A stretch of 64,000 bases of DNA from CAYTLW01 sp964438735 (GTDB lineage Bacteria > Myxococcota_A > UBA9042): positions 1 through 64,000 of the forward strand of contig CAYTLW010000016.1 of assembly GCA_964438735.1 (NCBI GenBank), in the 5' to 3' direction. The notes under the pieces were generated by a model that did no database searches, was not told the origin of the DNA, and saw nothing but the letters and a program-made list of their open reading frames with translations. Numbering within the stretch: position 1 is the stretch's first letter; every line of letters begins with the position of its first letter. Below, piece after piece: positions 1-7,642 of this stretch. A program made the position numbers and the translations under genes.

Positions 1-122
1 TGCCAGACCTGGGGCTTACGCCCCAGGCTAACACCTGACGCCGCTTCGCGGCTCTGGCTGTAGGGACTGCCAGACCTGGGGCTTACGCCCCAGGCTAACA
101 CCTGACGCCGCTTCGCGGCTCT
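1..122. repeat. Two direct copies of a REP-like palindromic repeat
   Basis: A 55-base unit occupies 1-55 and recurs at 68-122, a period of 67 bases. Each copy holds a perfect 8-bp stem (CCTGGGGC, loop TTAC, GCCCCAGG) followed by a second short hairpin (GCCGC, loop TTC, GCGGC). Two hairpins in tandem in an intergenic space is the usual architecture of REP/BIME elements. No RAYT transposase gene is in the window. The first copy begins at the window edge, so the array may extend further left. The stretch 123-261 that follows holds nothing I can assign. Confidence 0.75.
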
Positions 123-261
123 TCTCGCGGCCTCGCGCGGCAAGCAGAGCTTCTCCCGCGTCGCTCGGCACACCTCTTCCCGAGTCTAGGAAACTGGGGA
201 AGTACCTACGGTCCGTCGAACTAGCGGCTCGAGGCCCGCCGCCATTTTGCTCTCTGTGGTG

Positions 262-858
262 CTACTGCTCGGTACAGGGCACGTGAGAGTTCATCTGCCC
301 CACGTCGTAGGCCGGGCAGATGATGCACATCTCGCCCGGCGCCTGTTCTCCGGTGCAATGCACACCCTTGGCGCGCGGGGTGAACTCAGCCTTTCCGCTG
401 AGCGTGAGCCCGGCGCTGTCGGTCGCCGACGCCTCCACCCGCACCGCCCGGCCGTCCACCGTGCATGGACAATCGATAAATCCCGGCACCCCGTACAGGT
501 GCGCGGGTCCAGGGTCGGCCTTGAACTGCGCGGTGACGTTCAGCTTGCCGCGCAAGACGCGCACCCCCGTATCGACCAGGAACATCTCCATGCTCACCTT
601 GACCTTGCCCGGCTGCAGATCCGGCGAACGCATGCTCACCCAGACATGACAACAGCCCTGGGGGCCCGCATGCATATCCGCATCCACCGCGCCGCCCGAC
701 CAGTCCACCCAGCTGCTGCCATGGTCGTCAGACCCGCCCAGCTCGAGGGCCGGTTCGGTGTCGACCACGTCGGCAGGCTCGGCGCTATCGGGGCTGCAGG
801 CCACCAGCGTGAACCCAGCCAGAATCGCAAGGGCGCAGAGCGGGATGCGGACCCTCAT
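262..858 (-). CDS. Hypothetical lipoprotein downstream of an MMPL exporter
   Basis: This 198-residue protein begins with a type II signal peptide: two Arg near the N-terminus, a hydrophobic stretch and the lipobox LVAC with the lipidated Cys at 21. The mature part is acidic at first (Asp/Glu-rich linker) and then has several Cys residues (CC, CPC and CIIC pairs) that could form disulfides or bind metal. The start ATG overlaps the stop of the MMPL gene by four bases (ATGA), so the two are translationally coupled. It may work with that exporter at the cell envelope, but I do not recognise the family and the function is unknown. Confidence 0.75.
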   Translation of the reverse strand: MRVRIPLCALAILAGFTLVACSPDSAEPADVVDTEPALELGGSDDHGSSWVDWSGGAVDADMHAGPQGCCHVWVSMRSPDLQPGKVKVSMEMFLVDTGVRVLRGKLNVTAQFKADPGPAHLYGVPGFIDCPCTVDGRAVRVEASATDSAGLTLSGKAEFTPRAKGVHCTGEQAPGEMCIICPAYDVGQMNSHVPCTEQ

Positions 859-3512
859 GCGGCAGTCCTGTTCCGCTCGCGGCGCCCCAGCACGATGGCC
901 AGGAAGGCGCCGGCCAGGAGCGCCGACAGCGTACAGACGAGCAGCACGCCAATGCTGGCCAGGGTGCCGATACTGGCCACACCCGGGTTGTCCTGGAACA
1001 TCAACGCGCCAAAACCCACCGTGGTGGTCAGCGCCGCGATCCAGATGGCCCCGCCGACCTGGCGCAGGACCCGGCCCAGGGCGCGCGGATCGCCCACCTC
1101 CCAGCCCCGATGCACCAGGTGCACGGTGCCATCGATGCCGATGCCGAAGACGCTCGGCAGCACGGTGATCGAAAACAGGTTCAGGTGCATGCCCATGGCT
1201 GCAGACAAGGTCAGGAAGAGGATGAAGGAGACCAGCAACGAGCCGAAAGCGATGCTCACGAAGACCAGGCTGCGGAAGTTGAGCGCGATGACCGCGAGCA
1301 CGGCCAGGGCGGCGATGAGCACCGCCCAGGGCCCCTCCTGGCGGACCACCGCGTCGGCCTCGGCCAGGATGAAGAAGGACGCCGCCGCCCGATAGTGTCG
1401 TCCCTCCACCTCGAAGTGGCCGATCTGGTCCATCACCTCGCGCACCGACTCCACCTCGGCCAGGTTGCCGTTGGCGTACAGGACCACGAAGCGGCCCAGG
1501 TTATCCTTGGTATCCAGGAAGCGCTTGCGCACGAAGTCCGGCAGGTCTGCGGCTGTATAGGGCGTGCTGTTGAGCAGCTCCAGGGCCCGTTCCGCGTCCT
1601 CCTTGTCCTTGTCGTGCAGCATGTCGATCTTGCGCTCGATCAGCTTGCGGGTGCGATCGATGATGACCTGCTTGTTGGCCTGGTCCTTGGGCACGAAGGT
1701 GTGAATCGACACGATCTGGTTGAGCCGGGTCAGCTGCTTGCGCCGGGCCATCAGGTCGTCATGCACGGCCTGGGCGTCGGCCATGGAGTCGGTGACCACG
1801 AGGATGGGCGAAGCGCTGCGTTTTTCGGCCTTGCTGCGATAGGCGATGCCCAACTTGTGCTGCTTGTGACGCTTATCCGCGGCGGCATCGACCTTCTTGC
1901 TGCCCAGCACGGTCTTCGCCTTGCGGGCCGGGGTGCGCAATTCGCGCAGGTTGGTGCGGAACTCCAGGTTCGGCAGCACAAAGGGCGCCGCCAGCAGGCC
2001 CGCCACCACCAGGGCCATCAGTCCACGCGCGACCGCTGGCCGCGTCACCTGGCCAAAGACGGCCAGCCCCTCGGCGGCGCGGGCGGCGAGCGGTTTTTCC
2101 GGCACGATGCGATGCAGGACCATGGCCAGGGGCGGGAAGATGCCCATGGTCGCCACCAGGGCCAGGACCACGCCGATGCCGGCGATGAAGCCGAACTGCG
2201 AAAAGCCGCGGAAGTCGAAGACCATGAGCGAGAAGAAGGCCGCCATGGTGGTCACCGCGGCGGTGCGCATGGCGCTCCACAGGCCCGGTACGGTGGCGAT
2301 GACGGCCTGCCGCGGCGTCAGCCCACCGACGCGCTCCTGCTGGTAGCGGCTGAGGGTGTACACGCCGAAGTCGTTGCCCAGGCCGAAGAGGATGCCGAAG
2401 ATGAAGGCCGTGACCACGTTCAGGTAGCCGATGGCGCCGCGCGCAAAACCCAGCGTGAAGACGATGCCGCAGCCCAGGGGCACAAAGAGCAGGATCAGGG
2501 CCCGGAATCGCCGGAACGCCAGCAGCTGGATCAACATGATCGCGCCCAACGCCAGCGCCGTGGTCGTCACCAGGTCGCCCTTGAGGCGTTTGACCTCGGC
2601 CGACATCTCGGCGTAGTCGCCATGCATCGAGGTCAGCATTTCGGGGTGGTAGGAGGTCGGCTTCAGCTCGGCCATGATGGCGCGAACCTGGCCCATGAAC
2701 ACGGCCGCCAGCTCCACATTTCCGGGCGGGATCGTGGGGAAGATCTTGACCCCCAACACCGTGCCATCGGGGCTCTCGCGCCAGGGTCGGATGTCGTAGT
2801 CTGCACCCAGGCGGCTGCGGATCTCGTCTTCGTCCGGCAGGCCACGCTTGCCATCGTCACCGGAGGCGGTGGCCGGGGCGGCGGGTTCGACGGCAGCGGA
2901 GGACGCCGCGGCCGCGCTTGGGGCGGAGGCCGGCGTCGCCGCTGCGCTCGGCGGTGCAGGGTCGTCGAATTCGTCTTCGAACTCGTCGTCGAACTCGTCG
3001 CCGGGTGGCGCGCCCCCGTCGTCCTCGATGCCGGCCATCAGGCCGTCGCCCAGCATCTCATCGCGCACCGAGCGGTCGATCTGCGCCTTGGTATCGGCCT
3101 CGATCCGCTCGAGCTCCTCGATGTCCAGGAAAAGGGCCGCGTTGCGATCGAAGAAGGCCACGTCCCGTTCACACTCCACCGAAGCGACGTCCGTCAGCTT
3201 GTCGACCCGCTCGCAGAAGGCCCTCGCCAGCTTGTGATTGGCGTCCCGATCCGGGCTGCCCATGACCACCACCACCTGGCTGGTGCTCTTCATGGTGGTG
3301 CGCGCCTGGCGGGCGGCGATGACCGCGGGCGTATCGTCCGGGAAGAGATCGGCCAGGTCGGCGCGGATCTTGATGCCACTGCCAAAGGCGCCGGCGCCGA
3401 CGGCCAGCGCCAGCAGCAGGAATAGCGACAGGAATGGACGGGCGGTGGTGGCCTCGCAGTAGCGCGTCAGCCAGCGCTCGGCGAATCCTGCGCTGGGCGC
3501 GCTCGAGGCCAT
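855..3512 (-). CDS. MMPL-family RND transporter (exporter)
   Basis: An 885-residue inner-membrane protein with the two-fold layout of the RND/MMPL superfamily. One N-terminal transmembrane helix (about 25-45) is followed by a periplasmic domain and a five-helix bundle (about 325-480). A second single helix (about 500-520), a second periplasmic domain and a C-terminal five-helix bundle (about 735-880) complete it. The first periplasmic domain carries an unusual low-complexity insert of Asp/Glu then Ala/Pro (about 165-225). MMPL proteins use the proton gradient to export lipids or other hydrophobic compounds; the substrate here cannot be told. No membrane-fusion or outer-membrane partner lies beside it. 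It is coupled to the lipoprotein gene downstream by an ATGA overlap. Confidence 0.88.
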   Translation of the reverse strand: MASSAPSAGFAERWLTRYCEATTARPFLSLFLLLALAVGAGAFGSGIKIRADLADLFPDDTPAVIAARQARTTMKSTSQVVVVMGSPDRDANHKLARAFCERVDKLTDVASVECERDVAFFDRNAALFLDIEELERIEADTKAQIDRSVRDEMLGDGLMAGIEDDGGAPPGDEFDDEFEDEFDDPAPPSAAATPASAPSAAAASSAAVEPAAPATASGDDGKRGLPDEDEIRSRLGADYDIRPWRESPDGTVLGVKIFPTIPPGNVELAAVFMGQVRAIMAELKPTSYHPEMLTSMHGDYAEMSAEVKRLKGDLVTTTALALGAIMLIQLLAFRRFRALILLFVPLGCGIVFTLGFARGAIGYLNVVTAFIFGILFGLGNDFGVYTLSRYQQERVGGLTPRQAVIATVPGLWSAMRTAAVTTMAAFFSLMVFDFRGFSQFGFIAGIGVVLALVATMGIFPPLAMVLHRIVPEKPLAARAAEGLAVFGQVTRPAVARGLMALVVAGLLAAPFVLPNLEFRTNLRELRTPARKAKTVLGSKKVDAAADKRHKQHKLGIAYRSKAEKRSASPILVVTDSMADAQAVHDDLMARRKQLTRLNQIVSIHTFVPKDQANKQVIIDRTRKLIERKIDMLHDKDKEDAERALELLNSTPYTAADLPDFVRKRFLDTKDNLGRFVVLYANGNLAEVESVREVMDQIGHFEVEGRHYRAAASFFILAEADAVVRQEGPWAVLIAALAVLAVIALNFRSLVFVSIAFGSLLVSFILFLTLSAAMGMHLNLFSITVLPSVFGIGIDGTVHLVHRGWEVGDPRALGRVLRQVGGAIWIAALTTTVGFGALMFQDNPGVASIGTLASIGVLLVCTLSALLAGAFLAIVLGRRERNRTAA

Positions 3513-3705
3513 GGGCGGGGCTCCAGGCGCCGTTGGTCACCGGGTTGGCGGGTCGTGCAGCGCTGTTGATGTGTACTGCATCGCCGGCTGTTGCGGCAAG
3601 GATGGCGGCGGTGCCTGGAGGGGGCGCGCTCCCGCAGAGAGAAGTCGCCCCCCTTCTCCATGAGCAGCAGCATCTGTCGGAAGAAAACGCTTGAGAGAGA
3701 GAGTT

Positions 3706-4230
3706 ATGGCAAAGTCTGCCGTAGTCCAAGATCCGAAAACCAATCGCACCCGGGAGTCGACCATGAGCGGCAACCGCAGCTTCCTGTGGCAGGACATCAC
3801 CGTCATCCTCGATGATCAGAACAGCACCACCAACGCCTACGAGTACCGCACGCCGCCCGAACACTACCTTCGTTGCAACGGGGCCCGGTTCCTCAGGGTG
3901 GCCTGGGAGGCGACTGCAGTACAGTTCGGCGCGGCCTTCGACGTGGACCTGGAGTTCGAGACCTCCGATTCCCCTGAGCCCTTCGCCATCATCGGTTCTA
4001 CGAGTACGGACCGGACGACCTGGGCCACGCTGACCAACCCCAGCGCCCGCGCCCTGGCGCGCGGCAAGCTCTCCGGCCGCGCGACCTTCGCCATCGACTC
4101 GTCGACCGCCGAGACCGCAGGGGGCGCCGCGCTGCACGAGTACGTCCGGATCCACCTCCTGAACACAAGCCTGGGCGCAGGCGATGCGGATTCGGTTCGC
4201 CTGCGCGTCTGGGTGACCCTGACCGACTGA
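3706..4230 (+). CDS. Unknown beta-rich protein opening the transglutaminase-like cassette
   Basis: A 174-residue protein without signal peptide or membrane helix. Alternating hydrophobic and polar residues with many Thr, Asp and aromatic residues suggest an all-beta fold. I chose the ATG at 3706 because a GA-rich Shine-Dalgarno stretch (GAGAGAG) ends a few bases upstream; a TTG at 3691 is in frame but lies inside that stretch. It is divergent from the MMPL gene and lies 17 bases before the first transglutaminase-like gene, so it is probably the first gene of that operon. I do not recognise the family. A structural or binding role is conceivable but unsupported. Confidence 0.65.
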   Translation: MAKSAVVQDPKTNRTRESTMSGNRSFLWQDITVILDDQNSTTNAYEYRTPPEHYLRCNGARFLRVAWEATAVQFGAAFDVDLEFETSDSPEPFAIIGSTSTDRTTWATLTNPSARALARGKLSGRATFAIDSSTAETAGGAALHEYVRIHLLNTSLGAGDADSVRLRVWVTLTD

Positions 4231-4247
4231 CCCCCGGTGAGGCTCCC

Positions 4248-6755
4248 ATGCCGCTGCTGACGGGCAAGCAACGACTCGCCCTGCTGGTCAGGCACCATGG
4301 GGCCCGCCGGGGCCTCGAAGAGTTGCTGTCGATGACCGGCGTGCAGCCGGACCCGGGCGGCGCCACGCTCTCTGGCCAGGGCCCCGCCAGCGGCGCCGGG
4401 CAGGCGCCACAACTCGTCGTCCTGCCGTCCTGGATCACCGACGTGCGCGCGGCGCAGATCGTCGAGCATTTCCTGCATGGCACGCTCCTGCTACCCTGGC
4501 AGCATGCGCCATGGTGGCAGGCGCATCCTGTAGCGGAGGGCTGGCCGATGGTCGGCGCAATCCCCAGCATGCCGATCGCTCCGATGGCGGGCGGCGGCGG
4601 CGTGACTGGGGCGTCGCAACCGGCGCCGGCGGGCTCACTCGGCTCAGGTCCGGCCGGCGGCTCGGTCGCCGACTCGAAGGCCACGCTGGCGCCGCCCGCG
4701 GTCCCCCCGCAACTCTGGCAGCAGCTCGTCGACCAGTGGGGCGACACGGCGTGGCTGTGGGCCAGGTACAAGCCGTACTTCCTGCCCACCGGCGGTCAGC
4801 CCGCCCTGCTGTCCGGCGTGCTGCTGGCGCACGAGGTCGGCCAGGGCGCCATCGCGCTGCCGGGCATCCCCAAGGCCGGCGGCGACGCTCCCTCGCAGGA
4901 GGTCGACTGCTTTGCGTTTACGCTCTCCGTCGCCATCGGCGTGCTCGAGGAAACCGACTTCGCCACGGTCCACAACGCCGCGCCCGAGGGCTACCCGTCC
5001 CAGTGGCAGGCACCAGAGCCGCCGTTCACCCTGTGGCGTTCGCCGCTGCACGGCGACAACCGCTTCTGGCACGAGTTCGACGAGCCGCCGACCGACGAGC
5101 CGCAGCGCTTCGTCAAGCAGGGGCTGACGCGGCAGGAGGCGGTTCGGGTCTGGGCACGGCGGGTGGCGATCTGCCTGTGGGCCGATGCCAACGGGCACTG
5201 GGGTCGCTGGCCGTGGCGGCTGGCGACGACGTCCGCGGCGATGCGGCGGCGGCTGCTGGGCTGGGATCCGCTGGATGTGCGTCTCGTTCTGCCCGAAACG
5301 AACACAGCTGAGGGGTACACCGGGTCAGCGAGGTACGGCTTCCAGAACACGGCCGCGGCAGACGAGGGCGACGCCGGGTCCTTTGGCCTCTTCGACGCTT
5401 TCGGACAGATGATGTGGCCGAACAAGAGCGCACGCGGTGGTCGCGGCTCCGCAGCGATCGGCACGGTGTACCAGAGCTACTCCATCTGGGACACCAACCC
5501 CTACCTCGCCTGGTCTTTCGCCTGGCGCGTGCCAGCCGCGGGTGGCGCCACTGCACAATCTCGACCCAGGGCCGCCAAGGGCAGCCAGATCGACGCAGCC
5601 GTGGGGTGGGTCACCGCACTGTTCCAATCAATGGGGATGTGGCACGGTCCAGGCTGGCTCTACGCCAAGCCAATCGGCGCGGCGTCAAAGAAGTACGAGT
5701 CATGGTACACGGACCCATCTGTCGTGGTGTGCTCCCTGGCGGAGATCCTCGATCTAAACATGGGTGGCTGCCACACCAACGCGATGGTGGCACTCTCCCT
5801 ACTTCGCTCCCAATGCGTGCCCGTTGCGATCTCACATGACTGTTTCGTCGGCGTCGGCGGCGCGAACTCGGCTGACGCAGTCCCGAGCACGCTGGGAGAG
5901 GCGAGGTTCGTTGAGGCACACTCACTCAATACAGACGGAGACACCGACACGCTGCTCACGGGCCACGCCTCTCTCGTCGCCGGCTTTGATGGCATTCAGC
6001 GAGTTGTGCAACACAGCGACCGACTGCTTGCGGACCGCCTGGGCGTGTTCGCAGACACTTCGCAGATCTGGGTGCCGTTCGAAGAGCACATGCTGGTTCT
6101 CACCGGTCTCAACGCCAAGGAATGGTTGCTCGAGGGGGTCCAGCGATGTGCGGCTGCCCACGAGTTCGAGAGGACCAGGACAGTGGTGGTCAACGCCGGC
6201 AAGCACTGGGCGACGCGACGCGCCGCCGCAATGCAACTCGACAAGCAGCGTGCAGCGATGGTCACGCCCTTCGCGACCTCCAGGCTGGCGTGGTTTCGTG
6301 CGGCGGAACGCACATTGAAAACGAGCCTCATCAGGACGTTCGCGGCGGGTCCCTGGCTCGAACAGGCTCAGGGCCTGCTTTCGGATGCATCGAAGACGCT
6401 GCCACTCGGATCCGAAATCCTCGCGGCAATGGCGACGACCGCCGCTGCCCAGAAGCTCGCCGCACGCCTCCTTGGCATTGACAGTCGATTCGTCTGGCCG
6501 GGGTCGGGTGCCGGAGCAAGCGACTCGGAAGTCAAGAAGATCCCATCAGTCGTAGAGCAGGCTGTCCTTGGTCTCTACTTGTCGGCTGCTCCTTCGCCCC
6601 TCAACTTCAGGTTCACCGGGTCGGTTGGGCAATACCCATACAACTACAGAGCAGCGGAGGCTTCGAGCTCGGACGATCCCGCGAGCGTGCATGGCATCCT
6701 CGTCTTCGCCTTCGCGCTGCTGCAGGCTGCGTCTTTGGACGAAGAAACGGACTGA
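4248..6755 (+). CDS. Large protein with transglutaminase-like Cys-His-Asp core (paralogue A)
   Basis: An 835-residue protein lacking a signal peptide, so probably cytoplasmic. It is a clear paralogue of the protein encoded at 7639-10365. Shared blocks include GYPSQW, RFW-EFDEPP, LLGWDP, NPYLAW, GGCH and GHASLV/HASLV. The block GGCH (Cys 508), followed by an Ala-rich helix ending in LLR and VP, then His 573 and Asp 591, matches the order of the catalytic triad in transglutaminase-like proteases. A Gly/Pro-rich linker (about 105-150) separates a small N-terminal domain from the rest. The family is unknown to me; peptide-bond cleavage or transamidation is inferred from the triad. Its stop overlaps the next start (TGATG). 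Confidence 0.7.
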   Translation: MPLLTGKQRLALLVRHHGARRGLEELLSMTGVQPDPGGATLSGQGPASGAGQAPQLVVLPSWITDVRAAQIVEHFLHGTLLLPWQHAPWWQAHPVAEGWPMVGAIPSMPIAPMAGGGGVTGASQPAPAGSLGSGPAGGSVADSKATLAPPAVPPQLWQQLVDQWGDTAWLWARYKPYFLPTGGQPALLSGVLLAHEVGQGAIALPGIPKAGGDAPSQEVDCFAFTLSVAIGVLEETDFATVHNAAPEGYPSQWQAPEPPFTLWRSPLHGDNRFWHEFDEPPTDEPQRFVKQGLTRQEAVRVWARRVAICLWADANGHWGRWPWRLATTSAAMRRRLLGWDPLDVRLVLPETNTAEGYTGSARYGFQNTAAADEGDAGSFGLFDAFGQMMWPNKSARGGRGSAAIGTVYQSYSIWDTNPYLAWSFAWRVPAAGGATAQSRPRAAKGSQIDAAVGWVTALFQSMGMWHGPGWLYAKPIGAASKKYESWYTDPSVVVCSLAEILDLNMGGCHTNAMVALSLLRSQCVPVAISHDCFVGVGGANSADAVPSTLGEARFVEAHSLNTDGDTDTLLTGHASLVAGFDGIQRVVQHSDRLLADRLGVFADTSQIWVPFEEHMLVLTGLNAKEWLLEGVQRCAAAHEFERTRTVVVNAGKHWATRRAAAMQLDKQRAAMVTPFATSRLAWFRAAERTLKTSLIRTFAAGPWLEQAQGLLSDASKTLPLGSEILAAMATTAAAQKLAARLLGIDSRFVWPGSGAGASDSEVKKIPSVVEQAVLGLYLSAAPSPLNFRFTGSVGQYPYNYRAAEASSSDDPASVHGILVFAFALLQAASLDEETD

Positions 6756-7642
6756 TGTGGACCAGCTTCCCGTGCATGCTCGCCTTGTCGTGGCTCCCGG
6801 TCGTGCTCCTGGCCACATGCGCGCAACCCCGGCTTCCAACACCGCAGCCAGCACCGGTGCCGCCGGATGGCGCCGAGCTAACGCCGACGGCCGACACCAG
6901 ACTTGTCGGCAAAGACGCGGCGGCGACAGCGGGCTCCGGCGACATCGACGCACTCGAAGAGGTCTCAGACGTATCCGGTCGGGCGTACGGGGAGTGGGGC
7001 GGGCCGTGCCACCCAGGCTACCCGGAGGCCGAGTCCTGCTACCCGTACTACTGTACGCCAACACGCTTCGGCGCCGAATGCATGCACATCACCGGGCAGG
7101 ACGTGTGTACGGGCGGGCGGAGGACAGTCCTGGTCGGCTCCAGGCCGGGCGATGGAATCTGGATGTGCGTGTTCATGGATGTCCTCTACGGCCAACCGTG
7201 CTCAAGCGATGCGGACTGCTGGGTCCAGACCGCCTACGGTGCGTTGGGCAAGTACTGGATAACGTGGGGTTGCACCTGGTCGGACGGCGAGTACTCGGTC
7301 CGCCAGTGCACGTCACACTGCACTGCAAATCACCCGTGCCCCCACCCATCCACCTCCTGCCCGGCCGACCCCGGCTCTCCCTGGAAGACCGTCCTCTGCC
7401 GGCCCGACGAGCCCCTCGCCTGTCCCCGCTCCGCCTTCTTGATGAGCAGCACCGGCCCCTGCAAGCGCAGCAACGCCTTCGGGACCTGCACCGGCACCGC
7501 ACGCTGCGAGGGGTACGGCCCCGAGGTCTTGCCGACCTGCGACGCTCCCGAGCCGGCCTCCGAGACCTGCGCCCTGTCGGGCGGGGGTGACGGCGTCGAC
7601 CAGGACTGCGACGGCAAGACGGACGAGGGGTGCACGCCATGA
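6755..7642 (+). CDS. Cys-rich lipoprotein with MopE-type metal-binding tail (copy 1)
   Basis: A 295-residue secreted lipoprotein: hydrophobic signal peptide, lipobox LATC with Cys 22, then a Pro/Asp-rich linker and a Cys-rich body. The C-terminus carries DGVDQDCDG followed by TDEGC, the motif of the putative metal-binding MopE family (Pfam Cu-binding_MopE), abundant in myxobacterial surface lipoproteins. It starts on the last base of the upstream stop codon (TGATG). Its own stop overlaps the next ATG (ATGA). The codons for DEG (GACGAGGGG) provide a Shine-Dalgarno-like sequence for the next gene. Probably anchored in the outer membrane and partnered with the transglutaminase-like protein; ligand and metal are unknown. 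Confidence 0.8.
   Translation: MWTSFPCMLALSWLPVVLLATCAQPRLPTPQPAPVPPDGAELTPTADTRLVGKDAAATAGSGDIDALEEVSDVSGRAYGEWGGPCHPGYPEAESCYPYYCTPTRFGAECMHITGQDVCTGGRRTVLVGSRPGDGIWMCVFMDVLYGQPCSSDADCWVQTAYGALGKYWITWGCTWSDGEYSVRQCTSHCTANHPCPHPSTSCPADPGSPWKTVLCRPDEPLACPRSAFLMSSTGPCKRSNAFGTCTGTARCEGYGPEVLPTCDAPEPASETCALSGGGDGVDQDCDGKTDEGCTP

Noticed and set aside
1..122. Possible CRISPR array
   Set aside because: Only two copies, with a 12-base gap rather than a spacer of about 30 bases, and no cas genes; the hairpins fit REP elements.
176..203. Weak stem (CTTCCC and GGGAAG) downstream of the first lipoprotein gene
   Set aside because: Six-base stem with a long loop and no T-run; not convincing as a terminator.
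1110..3425. Long open frame opposite the MMPL gene
   Set aside because: It is an antisense shadow with His/Arg/Gln-biased low-quality sequence; the minus strand has a full MMPL protein. Long antisense frames are common at this GC content.
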